Assembly (NCBI GenBank): GCA_964533645.1
Contig: CAZHMQ010000048.1
Coordinates: forward strand, 1 to 14,619
DNA: 14,619 nucleotides
Reading direction: 5' to 3'
From: JABDBK01 sp964533645
Lineage (GTDB): Bacteria; Pseudomonadota; Gammaproteobacteria; DSM-16500
In this document: positions 7,310-14,249 of the stretch, one piece after another
Numbering within the stretch: the first letter of the stretch is position 1
Layout of the letters: every line of letters starts with the position of its first letter
The notes under the pieces: generated by a model
Database searches by the model: none
Seen by the model: the letters and a program-made list of their open reading frames with translations, nothing else
Told to the model about the DNA's origin: nothing
Program-made: the position numbers and the translations under genes

Positions 7310-7338
7310 AGTATAACAGAAAATAAGCAAAGTGTAGA
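7310..7338 (-). promoter_or_regulatory. Promoter of the ybeZ-ybeY-corC operon
   Basis: On the minus strand a -35 TCTACA (7333-7338, 4 of 6 consensus) is followed after 17 bp by -10 TATACT (7310-7315, 5 of 6), with a TG one base before the -10, i.e. an extended -10. It lies 26 bases before the ybeZ start, giving a short leader. No binding site for a heat-shock or phosphate regulator was recognised. The rest of the 7339-7435 gap holds only weak short hairpins. Confidence 0.6.
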
Positions 7339-7435
7339 GTGCCTCCGTTGAAGTGTGTCAGAATAGATCAAAATTTAAACACCCTTCAAGGCGGCCTTGC
7401 GAATTGTAAACAAGCCTTAGGCTCTTAGAGGTTTT

Positions 7436-8608
7436 TCACGCCGAAGGCGATTTTTTTGACTTATTTCTCAACTGCTCAAGCGAATAATGTGTCCCACGCC
7501 AAATCACACCTTGGTTTGCATATATCGAAACGACTGAATTTAGTATGGTGTAAAGAAGAAGCAAGATAGACATAGGATAAAAAATAGCAAACCGACTTTC
7601 TAGTCTATATTGTTTAGCTATATAGACACTCATATATATAGTGAGTATGACATTTAAGACATTGAGCCAACGAGCTGGACCTGTGCATGTGAACATCGCA
7701 ATGACGGGCCAAAGATAAAAAATAAAGGCAAATATAATGTCTCTTAACGTGGGTAATAATCGGTATTCATAAAAGGCAAAACTATTTTTTTTCAACCCAT
7801 AAATCATTTCGGCAAGTGTTTTATACCATTCTCTTTCAATAAAATCACGGCCGTCGACAGTATCTTGGCGAAATCCGTGTTGTTTTAATAATTGCCCAAA
7901 TTTTAAATCATCTAAGCATTCCATAGCGATGGCTTGGTGTCCGCCACAAGCCATATAACTTTGTTTGCTGACTAAATTAAAGGATCCATGCCCTAGCGAT
8001 TTTTTGCTCCAAGCATAACGTATACGCCATGGTTTAACGACTAAACTATACGTAAGATAATGCGCAAGATAAAAAACTTTTAGCCAAAAGGAGTCACGCA
8101 AATGATGTTCATAAATCGTTAAATGATCTGTCTTTGTTTCAATGGCATAACTGATCGTTTTTTGGAGTAAACCTGTTTTCATCGTCACATCGGCATCGGT
8201 AAATAACAGCCAATCACCTTTAGCTTGTTTGGCGCCTATGTGCAATGCATGGTTTTTCCCTAGCCAGCCTTTAGGTAATTCGGTGATATGAATCACGCGT
8301 AAAAGATAAGGATATTTGGTTTGATATTCTTCTAAAATGGCAGGTGTTCTATCCGTTGATCTATCATTTATGGCAATGATTTCAAACGCTGGATAATCAA
8401 GTGCTAACATAGTTTTCAATGCGTTTTCCATATCTCTTTCTTCATTTAAGGCACTGAAAATAATGGAGATGAAAGGTAGTTTTTTTTCATCTAGTACAGT
8501 TTGTTTAGATAGGTTAAGTATGGTTCGAAATCCGATGTGAAATTCAATCATCGTCACAATAAGTGTGATGCAGGTTATTAGCGCAAGTAATAAAAGAGCG
8601 GTGTCCAT
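7436..8608 (-). CDS. Membrane-bound family 2 glycosyltransferase (CrtQ/HpnB-like)
   Basis: 390 residues. A single N-terminal membrane helix (about 4-23) is followed by a GT2 (GT-A fold) catalytic domain (46-265) and three C-terminal helices (about 288-308, 313-331, 341-362). Catalytic marks: N81-D82-R-S-T-D86 for nucleotide binding, the D138-A-D140 metal motif, a D233-D234 acceptor-base motif, and a REWYK segment at 259-263 in the place of QxxRW. The layout, and the WRGTHY ending after the last helix, resemble glycosyltransferases linked to carotenoid or hopanoid modification (CrtQ, HpnB). No such pathway genes are nearby, so the acceptor is unknown. The ribosome binding site is weak (AAGAGA about 12 bases upstream). 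It follows epmB on the same strand after 76 bases and could be co-transcribed. Confidence 0.82.
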   Translation of the reverse strand: MDTALLLLALITCITLIVTMIEFHIGFRTILNLSKQTVLDEKKLPFISIIFSALNEERDMENALKTMLALDYPAFEIIAINDRSTDRTPAILEEYQTKYPYLLRVIHITELPKGWLGKNHALHIGAKQAKGDWLLFTDADVTMKTGLLQKTISYAIETKTDHLTIYEHHLRDSFWLKVFYLAHYLTYSLVVKPWRIRYAWSKKSLGHGSFNLVSKQSYMACGGHQAIAMECLDDLKFGQLLKQHGFRQDTVDGRDFIEREWYKTLAEMIYGLKKNSFAFYEYRLLPTLRDIIFAFIFYLWPVIAMFTCTGPARWLNVLNVILTIYMSVYIAKQYRLESRFAIFYPMSILLLLYTILNSVVSIYANQGVIWRGTHYSLEQLRNKSKKSPSA

Positions 8609-8684
8609 GCTATAGTTTTTCTCTTACAATAGGATAATGGGTGGATACTTTAACAAATTCTGCATAGTGTTGCATAGTAAGGTG

Positions 8685-9668
8685 CTAAGTACATATGCTA
8701 AGTTTTGCAGGGGCTCCGGGCTGTTCAGTAACCAATCGTGGTACCAGATAGCCTGAAAGTTGAGTGCTAAGTTCTGCATGTAATTTTTTAGCCGTGCCAT
8801 GCTCGATGTCAAAATGCGCAGTGCCTTGGACTTTATCTAATACATGCAGATAATAGGGTAATACCCCTGCAGCAAATAAGCTTTCACTAAGTTCGAATAA
8901 TGTTTCGACAGTATCATTCACACCTTTTAATAATACAGTTTGATTAAGTAATATAACCCCACTTTGAATCAGTTTTGCGAAACCGAGCTTAACGTCTGCA
9001 TCGATTTCGTTTGCATGATTGCAATGAATAACCATAGTCGTTTTGAGGCTAAGTTTGCTAATCCAAGCAATCAGTTCATCGTTTACTCTCTCAGGGATGA
9101 CAATAGGCATGCGAGTATGGATACGTAAACGTTTTAGATGAGGGATTTCAGCAAGTTTTTTTGTGAACTCATATAATAAATGATCGCTCATGGCTAAAGG
9201 ATCGCCGCCACTTAATATTGCTTCATGTATAGTGAGATCGTTTTTAATGTAATCCAGCACGTCATTCCAACCCGATTTGCCGGGATTATTATCGCTATAA
9301 GGAAAATGTCTTCGGAAGCAAAAGCGGCAGTGCACGCCACAAACACCTGTCATGGTTAGCAAAACACGGCTTTTGTATTTGTGTAATAAGCCAGGGATAG
9401 GATTGTATTTTTTTTCCTCTAAAGGATCTTTGGTATAGCCGCTGACCTCTTTTTCCTCTAAGTCTATGGGCAATACTTGAAGCAATAAAGGATCGTGACG
9501 ATTCCCTTTTTCCATACGCGCAAGATAACTTCGAGGAACTTTTAGCGGGAAAAGTTTGCTCGCATTTATCACTTCAGGAAGTAAATCATGAGGTAATTCA
9601 AGTACTTCTAATAACTCTTTAGGGTCTGTAATGGCTTCTATAAGAGCTTTTTGCCATGGGTTTTTCAT
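8685..9668 (-). CDS. epmB: EpmB, lysine 2,3-aminomutase for EF-P modification
   Basis: 327-residue radical-SAM, PLP-dependent enzyme that converts (S)-alpha-lysine to (R)-beta-lysine for EF-P. The [4Fe-4S] cysteines are C110-xxx-C114-xx-C117 in TGVCGVHCRFCFRRHFPY. LSGGDPL (152-158) is the GGD-type SAM-contact motif. K322 in PGAPAK is the likely PLP lysine by position (E. coli K332). RIHTRMPIVIPERV (182-195) is typical of YjeK rather than of KamA. The C-terminal tail after that lysine is a few residues shorter than in E. coli. The gene is divergent from efp with 66 bp between, the classical yjeK/efp arrangement, which supports the call over a catabolic aminomutase. Confidence 0.95.
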   Translation of the reverse strand: MKNPWQKALIEAITDPKELLEVLELPHDLLPEVINASKLFPLKVPRSYLARMEKGNRHDPLLLQVLPIDLEEKEVSGYTKDPLEEKKYNPIPGLLHKYKSRVLLTMTGVCGVHCRFCFRRHFPYSDNNPGKSGWNDVLDYIKNDLTIHEAILSGGDPLAMSDHLLYEFTKKLAEIPHLKRLRIHTRMPIVIPERVNDELIAWISKLSLKTTMVIHCNHANEIDADVKLGFAKLIQSGVILLNQTVLLKGVNDTVETLFELSESLFAAGVLPYYLHVLDKVQGTAHFDIEHGTAKKLHAELSTQLSGYLVPRLVTEQPGAPAKLSICT

Positions 9669-9679
9669 GTTTTTATCTT
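9651..9679 (+). promoter_or_regulatory. Candidate efp promoter, reaching into the start of epmB
   Basis: -35 TTGCCA (9651-9656, 5 of 6) and -10 TATCTT (9674-9679, 4 of 6) are separated by 17 bp. Transcription would begin near 9686 and give a leader of about 49 bases. A second option, TTGATT (9680-9685) with a -10 near 9701-9708, would start transcription inside or after the mini-ORF in the leader. The two can be told apart only by mapping the 5' end. Confidence 0.5.
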
Positions 9680-9706
9680 TTGATTCTTAATTAAGGAGGG
9701 TATTAT

Positions 9707-9724
9707 ATGCCAAATCTGTTCTAG
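9707..9724 (+). CDS. Possible five-codon leader peptide (MPNLF) before efp
   Basis: ATG 9707 has a near-perfect ribosome binding site, AAGGAGGG (9693-9700), six bases upstream, stronger than that of efp itself. The frame reads Met-Pro-Asn-Leu-Phe and ends in TAG (9722-9724), whose AG is the start of the AGGAG ribosome binding site of efp (9723-9727). A ribosome finishing the mini-ORF would therefore sit over the efp start region, so coupling or occlusion is possible. No relative of such a leader is known to me; it is a proposal from sequence layout. Confidence 0.4.
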   Translation: MPNLF

Positions 9725-9734
9725 GAGTAAAAAA

Positions 9735-10304
9735 ATGGGTGTATATACTACAAATGAAATTCGTGGTGGGATGAAGATTATTGTCGATAATGATCCCTGT
9801 GTCATTTTAGAGAATGAATTCGTTAAACCAGGTAAGGGCCAGGCTTTTAATCGCATTAAATACCGTAATTTAAAAACAGGCCGTGTGGTAGAGCGTACTT
9901 ATAAATCAGGCGATGCTTTGCAAGCAGCGGACGTTCAAGATATTGAAGCACAATTTCTCTATTTTGATGGTGCTCATTGGCATTTTATGGCGAAAGATAC
10001 GTTTGAACAATATGTGGTCGGTGAAGTTGAAATGGGTGATACTAAATTGTGGTTAAAAGAACAATCCGATTGTATGTTAACGTTATGGAATGGATTGCCT
10101 TTAGGTGTGGTTCCGCCCAATTTTGTCATATTAAAAATTGTTGAAACAGATCCAGGCGTGCGTGGCGATACCTCAGGCGGGGGTGGAAAACCTGCGAAAT
10201 TAGAGTCCGGCGCCGTGGTGCGCGTCCCTTTATTTATTCAAGAAGGCGAGCTAATTAAAATCGATACTCGTGATGGAGTGTATGTTTCAAGAGCCAAAGA
10301 ATAA
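9735..10304 (+). CDS. efp: Elongation factor P
   Basis: 189 residues in three beta-barrel domains: KOW-like domain I (1-65), OB domain II (66-128) and C-terminal OB domain III (129-189). The modified loop FVKPGKGQAF carries Lys34, the residue beta-lysylated by EpmA in gammaproteobacteria. EF-P binds between the P and E sites and speeds peptide-bond formation at consecutive prolines. The C-terminal signature (GGGGKPAKLESGAVVRVPLF) is complete. AGGAG (9723-9727) lies seven bases before the ATG. The stop TAA overlaps the epmA ATG (TAATG), so efp and epmA form a coupled operon opposite epmB. Confidence 0.98.
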   Translation: MGVYTTNEIRGGMKIIVDNDPCVILENEFVKPGKGQAFNRIKYRNLKTGRVVERTYKSGDALQAADVQDIEAQFLYFDGAHWHFMAKDTFEQYVVGEVEMGDTKLWLKEQSDCMLTLWNGLPLGVVPPNFVILKIVETDPGVRGDTSGGGGKPAKLESGAVVRVPLFIQEGELIKIDTRDGVYVSRAKE

Positions 10305-11236
10305 TGGCTTGGCAACCTCATGCCACCATAGACACACTTCGAATGCGAGCTGATATCATGGCTCGCATTCGAGATTTTTTTAATAAACGTGATGTGTTAG
10401 AAGTTGAAACACCCTTAATTTCAGCAACGACTGTCACTGATCCGCATATTACAAGCATTCCTGTTGTTTATTCTAAAGATGACATTTTTTATCTTCAAAC
10501 ATCGCCTGAATATGCCATGAAACGATTGTTGGCTGCAGGCAGTGGTTCTATTTTTCAATTATGTAAAGCATTTCGGCAGGATGAAAAGGGTCGCTTACAC
10601 AGTCCAGAGTTTACGATGTTAGAATGGTATAGAGTTAGGTTTGATCATCATGCTTTGATGGATGAAATGCAGGATTTTTTTAAAGAAGTTTTTGCTATAC
10701 CTAAAACGGATCGCTTCACTGCCGCAAATGTTTTTGAAACTTATGTAGGTATCAATCCGCATGTAGCACAGGTAAGTGAGTTAAAAAACGTTGCAAAAAA
10801 ACATGGGATTGAAATCGATGTTCCGGATGAAAAAAATGTTTATTTAGATATTTTATTTACACATATCATAGAACCAAAGTTAGGAAAAGAATACCCTGTT
10901 TTTATTTATGATTATCCAGTCTCACAAGCCGCTCTCGCTAAGATTCGCGATGAAAGGATACCGGTAGCATCAAGATTTGAGGTGTATTATAAAGGCATTG
11001 AGCTTGCGAATGGGTTTCATGAATTGCAAAGTGCTGAAGAACAACGCGCGAGATTTGAGAAAGATTTACAATATCGTGCTCTACATCAAATGGATGCAGT
11101 GCCAATGGATGAACTTTTGTTATCTGCTTTGCATAGTGGATTACCCGATTGTGCGGGTGTTGCCATGGGGGTGGATAGATTGATGATGCTGATGTTAGGG
11201 TATGGAAAAATAGCAAATGTGGTGAGTTTTTCTTAG
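10304..11236 (+). CDS. epmA: EpmA (PoxA/GenX), EF-P--(R)-beta-lysine ligase
   Basis: 310 residues resembling the catalytic core of class II lysyl-tRNA synthetase without the anticodon-binding domain, as expected for EpmA. It activates (R)-beta-lysine with ATP and transfers it to EF-P Lys34. Motif 2 is FRQDEKGRLHSPEFTMLEW (90-108, R91 contacts ATP); the amino-acid pocket segment is ELANGFHEL (233-241); motif 3 is GVAMGVDRLMML (285-296, R292). Translation is coupled to efp by a one-base overlap. The protein ends VVSFS where the E. coli enzyme continues for four more residues. The TAG stop shares its G with what looks like the end of an insertion-sequence remnant, so the C-terminus was probably trimmed slightly; the active site is untouched. 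Confidence 0.95.
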   Translation: MAWQPHATIDTLRMRADIMARIRDFFNKRDVLEVETPLISATTVTDPHITSIPVVYSKDDIFYLQTSPEYAMKRLLAAGSGSIFQLCKAFRQDEKGRLHSPEFTMLEWYRVRFDHHALMDEMQDFFKEVFAIPKTDRFTAANVFETYVGINPHVAQVSELKNVAKKHGIEIDVPDEKNVYLDILFTHIIEPKLGKEYPVFIYDYPVSQAALAKIRDERIPVASRFEVYYKGIELANGFHELQSAEEQRARFEKDLQYRALHQMDAVPMDELLLSALHSGLPDCAGVAMGVDRLMMLMLGYGKIANVVSFS

Positions 11237-11442
11237 AGCCTGTTCAAAGTCTTTTAACTAAATAAAACTATTGTATGATGTTTCACCTGCTCCTTGTGGG
11301 AGAGGTCGCCGCGATAGCGGCGGGTGAGGAGTGTTCGAATGTTGCCAGACACCTTTTTGCCCGCATCATATCCTTTATTTTCAGCTGTATCTGTATTTTT
11401 ATACCTTGGGCATCCACAATGATATATGCAAGGGGTTTAATG
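11236..11442 (-). mobile_element. Decayed remnant of an IS5-family insertion sequence
   Basis: The whole gap between the convergent epmA and OPT stop codons looks like IS debris. From the right, minus-strand bases 11438-11397 encode KPLAYIIVDAQGIK, and after a one-base frame change at an A run (near 11397) bases 11397-11344 encode NTDTAENKGYDAGKKVSG. Together they match the first DDE-aspartate region of IS5-family (IS1031-like) transposases, which typically read VDSQSVKNTDTA...KGYDAGKKVSG. The rest of the transposase is missing. At the other edge GAGCCTGTTCAAAGTC (11236-11251) resembles an IS terminal repeat, preceded by TTA, a plausible target triplet. No matching repeat is seen at 11442. 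A GC-rich hairpin element sits in the middle. Confidence 0.65.
11284..11326. repeat. Cloverleaf-like GC-rich hairpin element
   Basis: An outer stem CACC (11284-11287) with GGTG (11323-11326) encloses two hairpins: CTCC/GGAG (11290-11293 with 11299-11302) and the strong CGCCGC-gata-GCGGCG (11307-11312 with 11317-11322). It is much richer in GC than its surroundings and looks like a member of a dispersed intergenic palindrome family (REP or MITE-like). It could also act as a transcription barrier between epmA and the OPT gene. No T-run follows on either strand. Confidence 0.5.
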
Positions 11443-13488
11443 TTATATTGTCTTTGGTTCTTGCATCACCACTCTATAAATCCACGCGCATAATAAAAAT
11501 GTCACCAGTATGCCAAAAAAGCTTGCAAGTGCATGCAAGTTATCCGGCATGATTTTTAAAGCGTTGGAACTTTGTTTGAGTGCAAATGGAATAGCAAGTA
11601 CAACGCCCATGATGGAGGCGCCTGCTACAATACCGCAAGCCAGCGTTAAGCCATGATGTTTGTGCTGCATGATTTTGGTTTCATTGCCAGCTTTTTTGAT
11701 CGGGTAGCGTTTGTTCAATCTTGTGTAAATGATATGAGACAATACACCGCCTATAATAACCGGCACAGAACTATCCAATGGCAAATAAATTCCAACGCCT
11801 ACGGCAAGTACAGGTAGTCTGCCACCAAATTGTTTTAACACTTGATCGATGAGCATGCAAATAATAGCAATGACAGCGCCTATTATAATCATAGTCCATT
11901 GAAGATTATGCGCATAAACGCCTTGTGCAACCGCAGCCATTAAACCTGCTTGAGGGGCCGCAAGCATTTGGCTTTTATCCATGTCAGGTCTTGGGAAAAC
12001 GCCGCCTATACCATAAGCATTATATAAAAGCTCAAGAATAGGTGGGACAACAAAAGCAGCAATCAATACACCTAGAATGAGCATGACTTGTTGTTTCCAG
12101 GGTGTGGCTCCTAACATTTGACCTACTTTTAAATCTTGCATGGTGTCATTTGCAATCGCAATACCGGCACCAATAATCACAGTACTGCCCACGCCTAAGA
12201 TAACGCCTAGCAGTTCTTTACCTTCAATGCCTCCGTTTAAGCCGAATAAAGCAAGAAACAACATACATAAAATACAAAGTGATGCGACTAATAAGCCTGA
12301 AACAGGTGTGTTAGTAGAACCAATAAGACCTGCAAAATAAGCCGCAATAGAGCAAAATAAAAAACCGCCAAACAAAATATACATGGCTCCAAACGCAGAG
12401 AGTGTAATGCGAAACGTTTGAGAAATTCCACTATCTTCTGGGATCACAGATAATGCAATAAAAATAAAAATAGGTACGAGCAGGAGTATCAAGCCCCAAA
12501 AAACATATTGAATAGGAATATCACGTTCTGTGCGGACAACGGTTTTACTTCCTGATTTTTTAACATTTTTGATAGAAGCCACCGAGGTTGTAATGCTTTG
12601 AGTGATAGGTTTAATTAAAGTAAATATAGTCCATAAACCTGCGACTAACATAGTCCCTACGCCCATATAGCGTATATGTTCGCGCCACATGGTCATGGCA
12701 ATATCACCTGCTGTATCAGTGGTTGCCGGTAAACCATAAAACCAGGTTACGGCAGGAATGCCTGCGAACCAACCTATAATAATGCCGACTAGCATACTAA
12801 GCGCAACATTTATGCCAACGATATAACCTGCTGCAAGCAAGGCGGGCGATAAACCCAAACCAAAACCATATACCGTGTTAGAAGTTTTTACCCAGTAATA
12901 AAAATTATCAGTGAGTACTTGAAATCCAGCCTGGCATAAGGAAATGACTGCGCCGACTAAGCCGCCTATGCTCAGCGCGCTTATGTCAGTTTTTTTGTCC
13001 GTACTTGCTTTTAATACATTGCCTATCGCAACACCTTCAGGATAGCGCAAGCTCGTGTCGAGTAATAAGGCTCTTCGTAAGGGAATCGTAAATAACACGC
13101 CAAGCGTTCCACCTAACAAAGCTATGATGACGGTTTGCCAATAATAAAATCCTTCCCAAGCATGTAAAATAATAAGAGCAGGTAAGATAAATGTGACACC
13201 TGCAATCAATGCTTCACCTACAGATGCCATGGTTTGCACCATGGTGTTTTCGAGCACGTTAGAGTTTCGAAAAAAACGTAAGATGCCCATAGAAATAATC
13301 GCTGCGGGAATAGATGCTGATACAGTCTGCCCAACTTTTAGACCTAAATAAGCATTCGCGGCAGCAAGTATGATAGTCAGTAAAGTTCCTAAGATCAGTG
13401 CACGTAGCGTTATTTCAGGTAAGCTTTTGCTAGTAGGGATGAGTGGAGCGTCATTTGAGGAGAGTTGTATCTTGCTTTTTTTAACCAT
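11443..13488 (-). CDS. OPT-family transporter (putative oligopeptide or metal-chelate uptake)
   Basis: 681-residue inner-membrane protein with roughly 14-16 hydrophobic helices. OPT marks near the N-terminus are LPEITLRALILGTLL (23-37), ANAYLGLKVGQTVSASIPAA (44-63), NVLENTMVQTMASVGEAL (77-94) and RYPEG (148-152). It is the bacterial long form of the OPT family, which by homology moves small peptides or peptide-like metal chelates using the proton gradient; the substrate is not known. A ribosome binding site AAGGAG (13498-13503) lies nine bases before the ATG and supports this start. The stop falls directly against the IS remnant, so the last residues (MQEPKTI) may not be original, but the membrane core is complete. 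It lies 90 bases after engB on the same strand and has a candidate promoter of its own. Confidence 0.9.
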   Translation of the reverse strand: MVKKSKIQLSSNDAPLIPTSKSLPEITLRALILGTLLTIILAAANAYLGLKVGQTVSASIPAAIISMGILRFFRNSNVLENTMVQTMASVGEALIAGVTFILPALIILHAWEGFYYWQTVIIALLGGTLGVLFTIPLRRALLLDTSLRYPEGVAIGNVLKASTDKKTDISALSIGGLVGAVISLCQAGFQVLTDNFYYWVKTSNTVYGFGLGLSPALLAAGYIVGINVALSMLVGIIIGWFAGIPAVTWFYGLPATTDTAGDIAMTMWREHIRYMGVGTMLVAGLWTIFTLIKPITQSITTSVASIKNVKKSGSKTVVRTERDIPIQYVFWGLILLLVPIFIFIALSVIPEDSGISQTFRITLSAFGAMYILFGGFLFCSIAAYFAGLIGSTNTPVSGLLVASLCILCMLFLALFGLNGGIEGKELLGVILGVGSTVIIGAGIAIANDTMQDLKVGQMLGATPWKQQVMLILGVLIAAFVVPPILELLYNAYGIGGVFPRPDMDKSQMLAAPQAGLMAAVAQGVYAHNLQWTMIIIGAVIAIICMLIDQVLKQFGGRLPVLAVGVGIYLPLDSSVPVIIGGVLSHIIYTRLNKRYPIKKAGNETKIMQHKHHGLTLACGIVAGASIMGVVLAIPFALKQSSNALKIMPDNLHALASFFGILVTFLLCAWIYRVVMQEPKTI

Positions 13489-13513
13489 ATATCAATACTC
13501 CTTCGATTTATTT

Positions 13514-13527
13514 AAACATCAATGTTT
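13514..13527. promoter_or_regulatory. Palindrome AAACAT-CA-ATGTTT in the OPT leader
   Basis: A perfect 6-2-6 inverted repeat lies between the candidate OPT promoter and its ribosome binding site (13498-13503). Its position would suit a repressor site or a small RNA hairpin. Short AT-rich palindromes are common by chance in such DNA, so this is a weak call. Confidence 0.25.
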
Positions 13528-13553
13528 GTGCGAGTGTTTATCGCAGGGCGATT

Positions 13554-13582
13554 AGAATAACTATATTTAAGGATGGATTCAA
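13554..13582 (-). promoter_or_regulatory. Candidate promoter of the OPT transporter gene
   Basis: On the minus strand -35 TTGAAT (13577-13582) and -10 TATTCT (13554-13559), each 4 of 6 consensus bases, are separated by 17 bp. The -35 overlaps the engB stop codon. Transcription would start near 13547 and leave a leader of about 60 bases that contains a short palindrome. Confidence 0.45.
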
Positions 13583-14214
13583 TCAGAAAACCATTCGTTT
13601 AATTTTTCTTTTAGCTCATCAACACCCACGCCTTTCAGGGCTGAGAAAATTTGTACGGTGATCTTATTGGGGCAGGGAGCAACAGCTTCAGTGACTTTTC
13701 TGAGCGTTTGCTTGATTTCATTGAAAGATAATTTGTCGCATTTGTTCAGTAGTATATGCACGGGTAAATCACATTGTCCACTCCAAATCAGAAATTTTCT
13801 ATCAAAATCTTTGAGAGGATGACGAATATCCATGACTAACAACAGTCCACGCAATGATTCACGTGTTCTTAAATAGTTGTCTAATAAAGTTTGCCATTGT
13901 TCTTTGACGGTTTGTGGAACCTTAGCAAAACCATAACCCGGCAAATCTGCCATGCGTCGTGCTTCATCTAAACTGAAAAGATTGATGAGCTGAGTGCGGC
14001 CTGGAGTTTTACTGGTACGAGCTAAGCTTTTGTTTTGAGTTAATTGGTTTAAAACACTAGATTTTCCAGCATTAGAGCGCCCGACGATGGCGACTTCATA
14101 ACCCTCGTCAGGAGGTAATTGATGCAGCTCGGCAACGCTTAATAAAAATTCGGCTTTTTGATAGTTTAGTTTTTTCATACGGTTATGATATGAAAATTGC
14201 TTGAAACAATCCAT
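13579..14214 (-). CDS. engB: EngB/YihA ribosome-biogenesis GTPase
   Basis: 211-residue TrmE-Era-EngA-like GTPase needed for 50S assembly in characterised bacteria. G1 is G45-RSNAG-K51-S52, the G2 region is ARTSKTPGRTQ (65-75), G3 is D90-LPGYG95, G4 is N157-KC-D160, and G5 is SALKG (191-195). The first 12 residues are an extension relative to E. coli YihA, whose start aligns with Met13 (MKKLNYQKAEF). Met1 has a purine-rich site (AAGAGA) before it while Met13 has none, so Met1 is kept, with some doubt. It is divergent from uvrD with 35 bases between the two start codons. Confidence 0.95.
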   Translation of the reverse strand: MDCFKQFSYHNRMKKLNYQKAEFLLSVAELHQLPPDEGYEVAIVGRSNAGKSSVLNQLTQNKSLARTSKTPGRTQLINLFSLDEARRMADLPGYGFAKVPQTVKEQWQTLLDNYLRTRESLRGLLLVMDIRHPLKDFDRKFLIWSGQCDLPVHILLNKCDKLSFNEIKQTLRKVTEAVAPCPNKITVQIFSALKGVGVDELKEKLNEWFSD

Positions 14215-14230
14215 GCTTTTCTCTTATAAC
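14201..14230 (+). promoter_or_regulatory. Candidate uvrD promoter
   Basis: -35 TTGAAA (14201-14206, 5 of 6) and -10 TATAAC (14225-14230, 5 of 6) are separated by 18 bp. The start point would be near 14237, giving a leader of only about 13 bases. A second -10-like TACAAT (14236-14241) would give an almost leaderless message. No LexA box was recognised in the 35-bp gap or its flanks. Confidence 0.5.
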
Positions 14231-14249
14231 TCTTATACAATAGCGCCCT

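Noticed and set aside
7387..7423. Small hairpins CAAGG-cgg-CCTTG and AGCC-tta-GGCT after the glycosyltransferase gene
   Set aside because: Stems are 4-5 bp with 3-base loops and no T-run on the gene's strand; too weak to call terminators.
7439..7457. CGCC-gaa-GGCG hairpin followed by seven T on the plus strand, terminator-like
   Set aside because: No plus-strand gene lies upstream. The bases are the Lys-Lys-Ser-Pro-Ser-Ala codons and stop of the glycosyltransferase gene, and on its own strand the T-run comes before the hairpin.
8624..8812. 62-codon minus-strand frame overlapping the end of epmB
   Set aside because: Out of frame with EpmB, whose conserved C-terminus covers the same bases; no ribosome site.
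11275..11493. Plus-strand open frame of 72 codons (and an overlapping one of 73) between epmA and the OPT gene
   Set aside because: They are the antisense of the IS5 transposase fragment, the hairpin element and the OPT 3' end; there is no ribosome site and no family resemblance.
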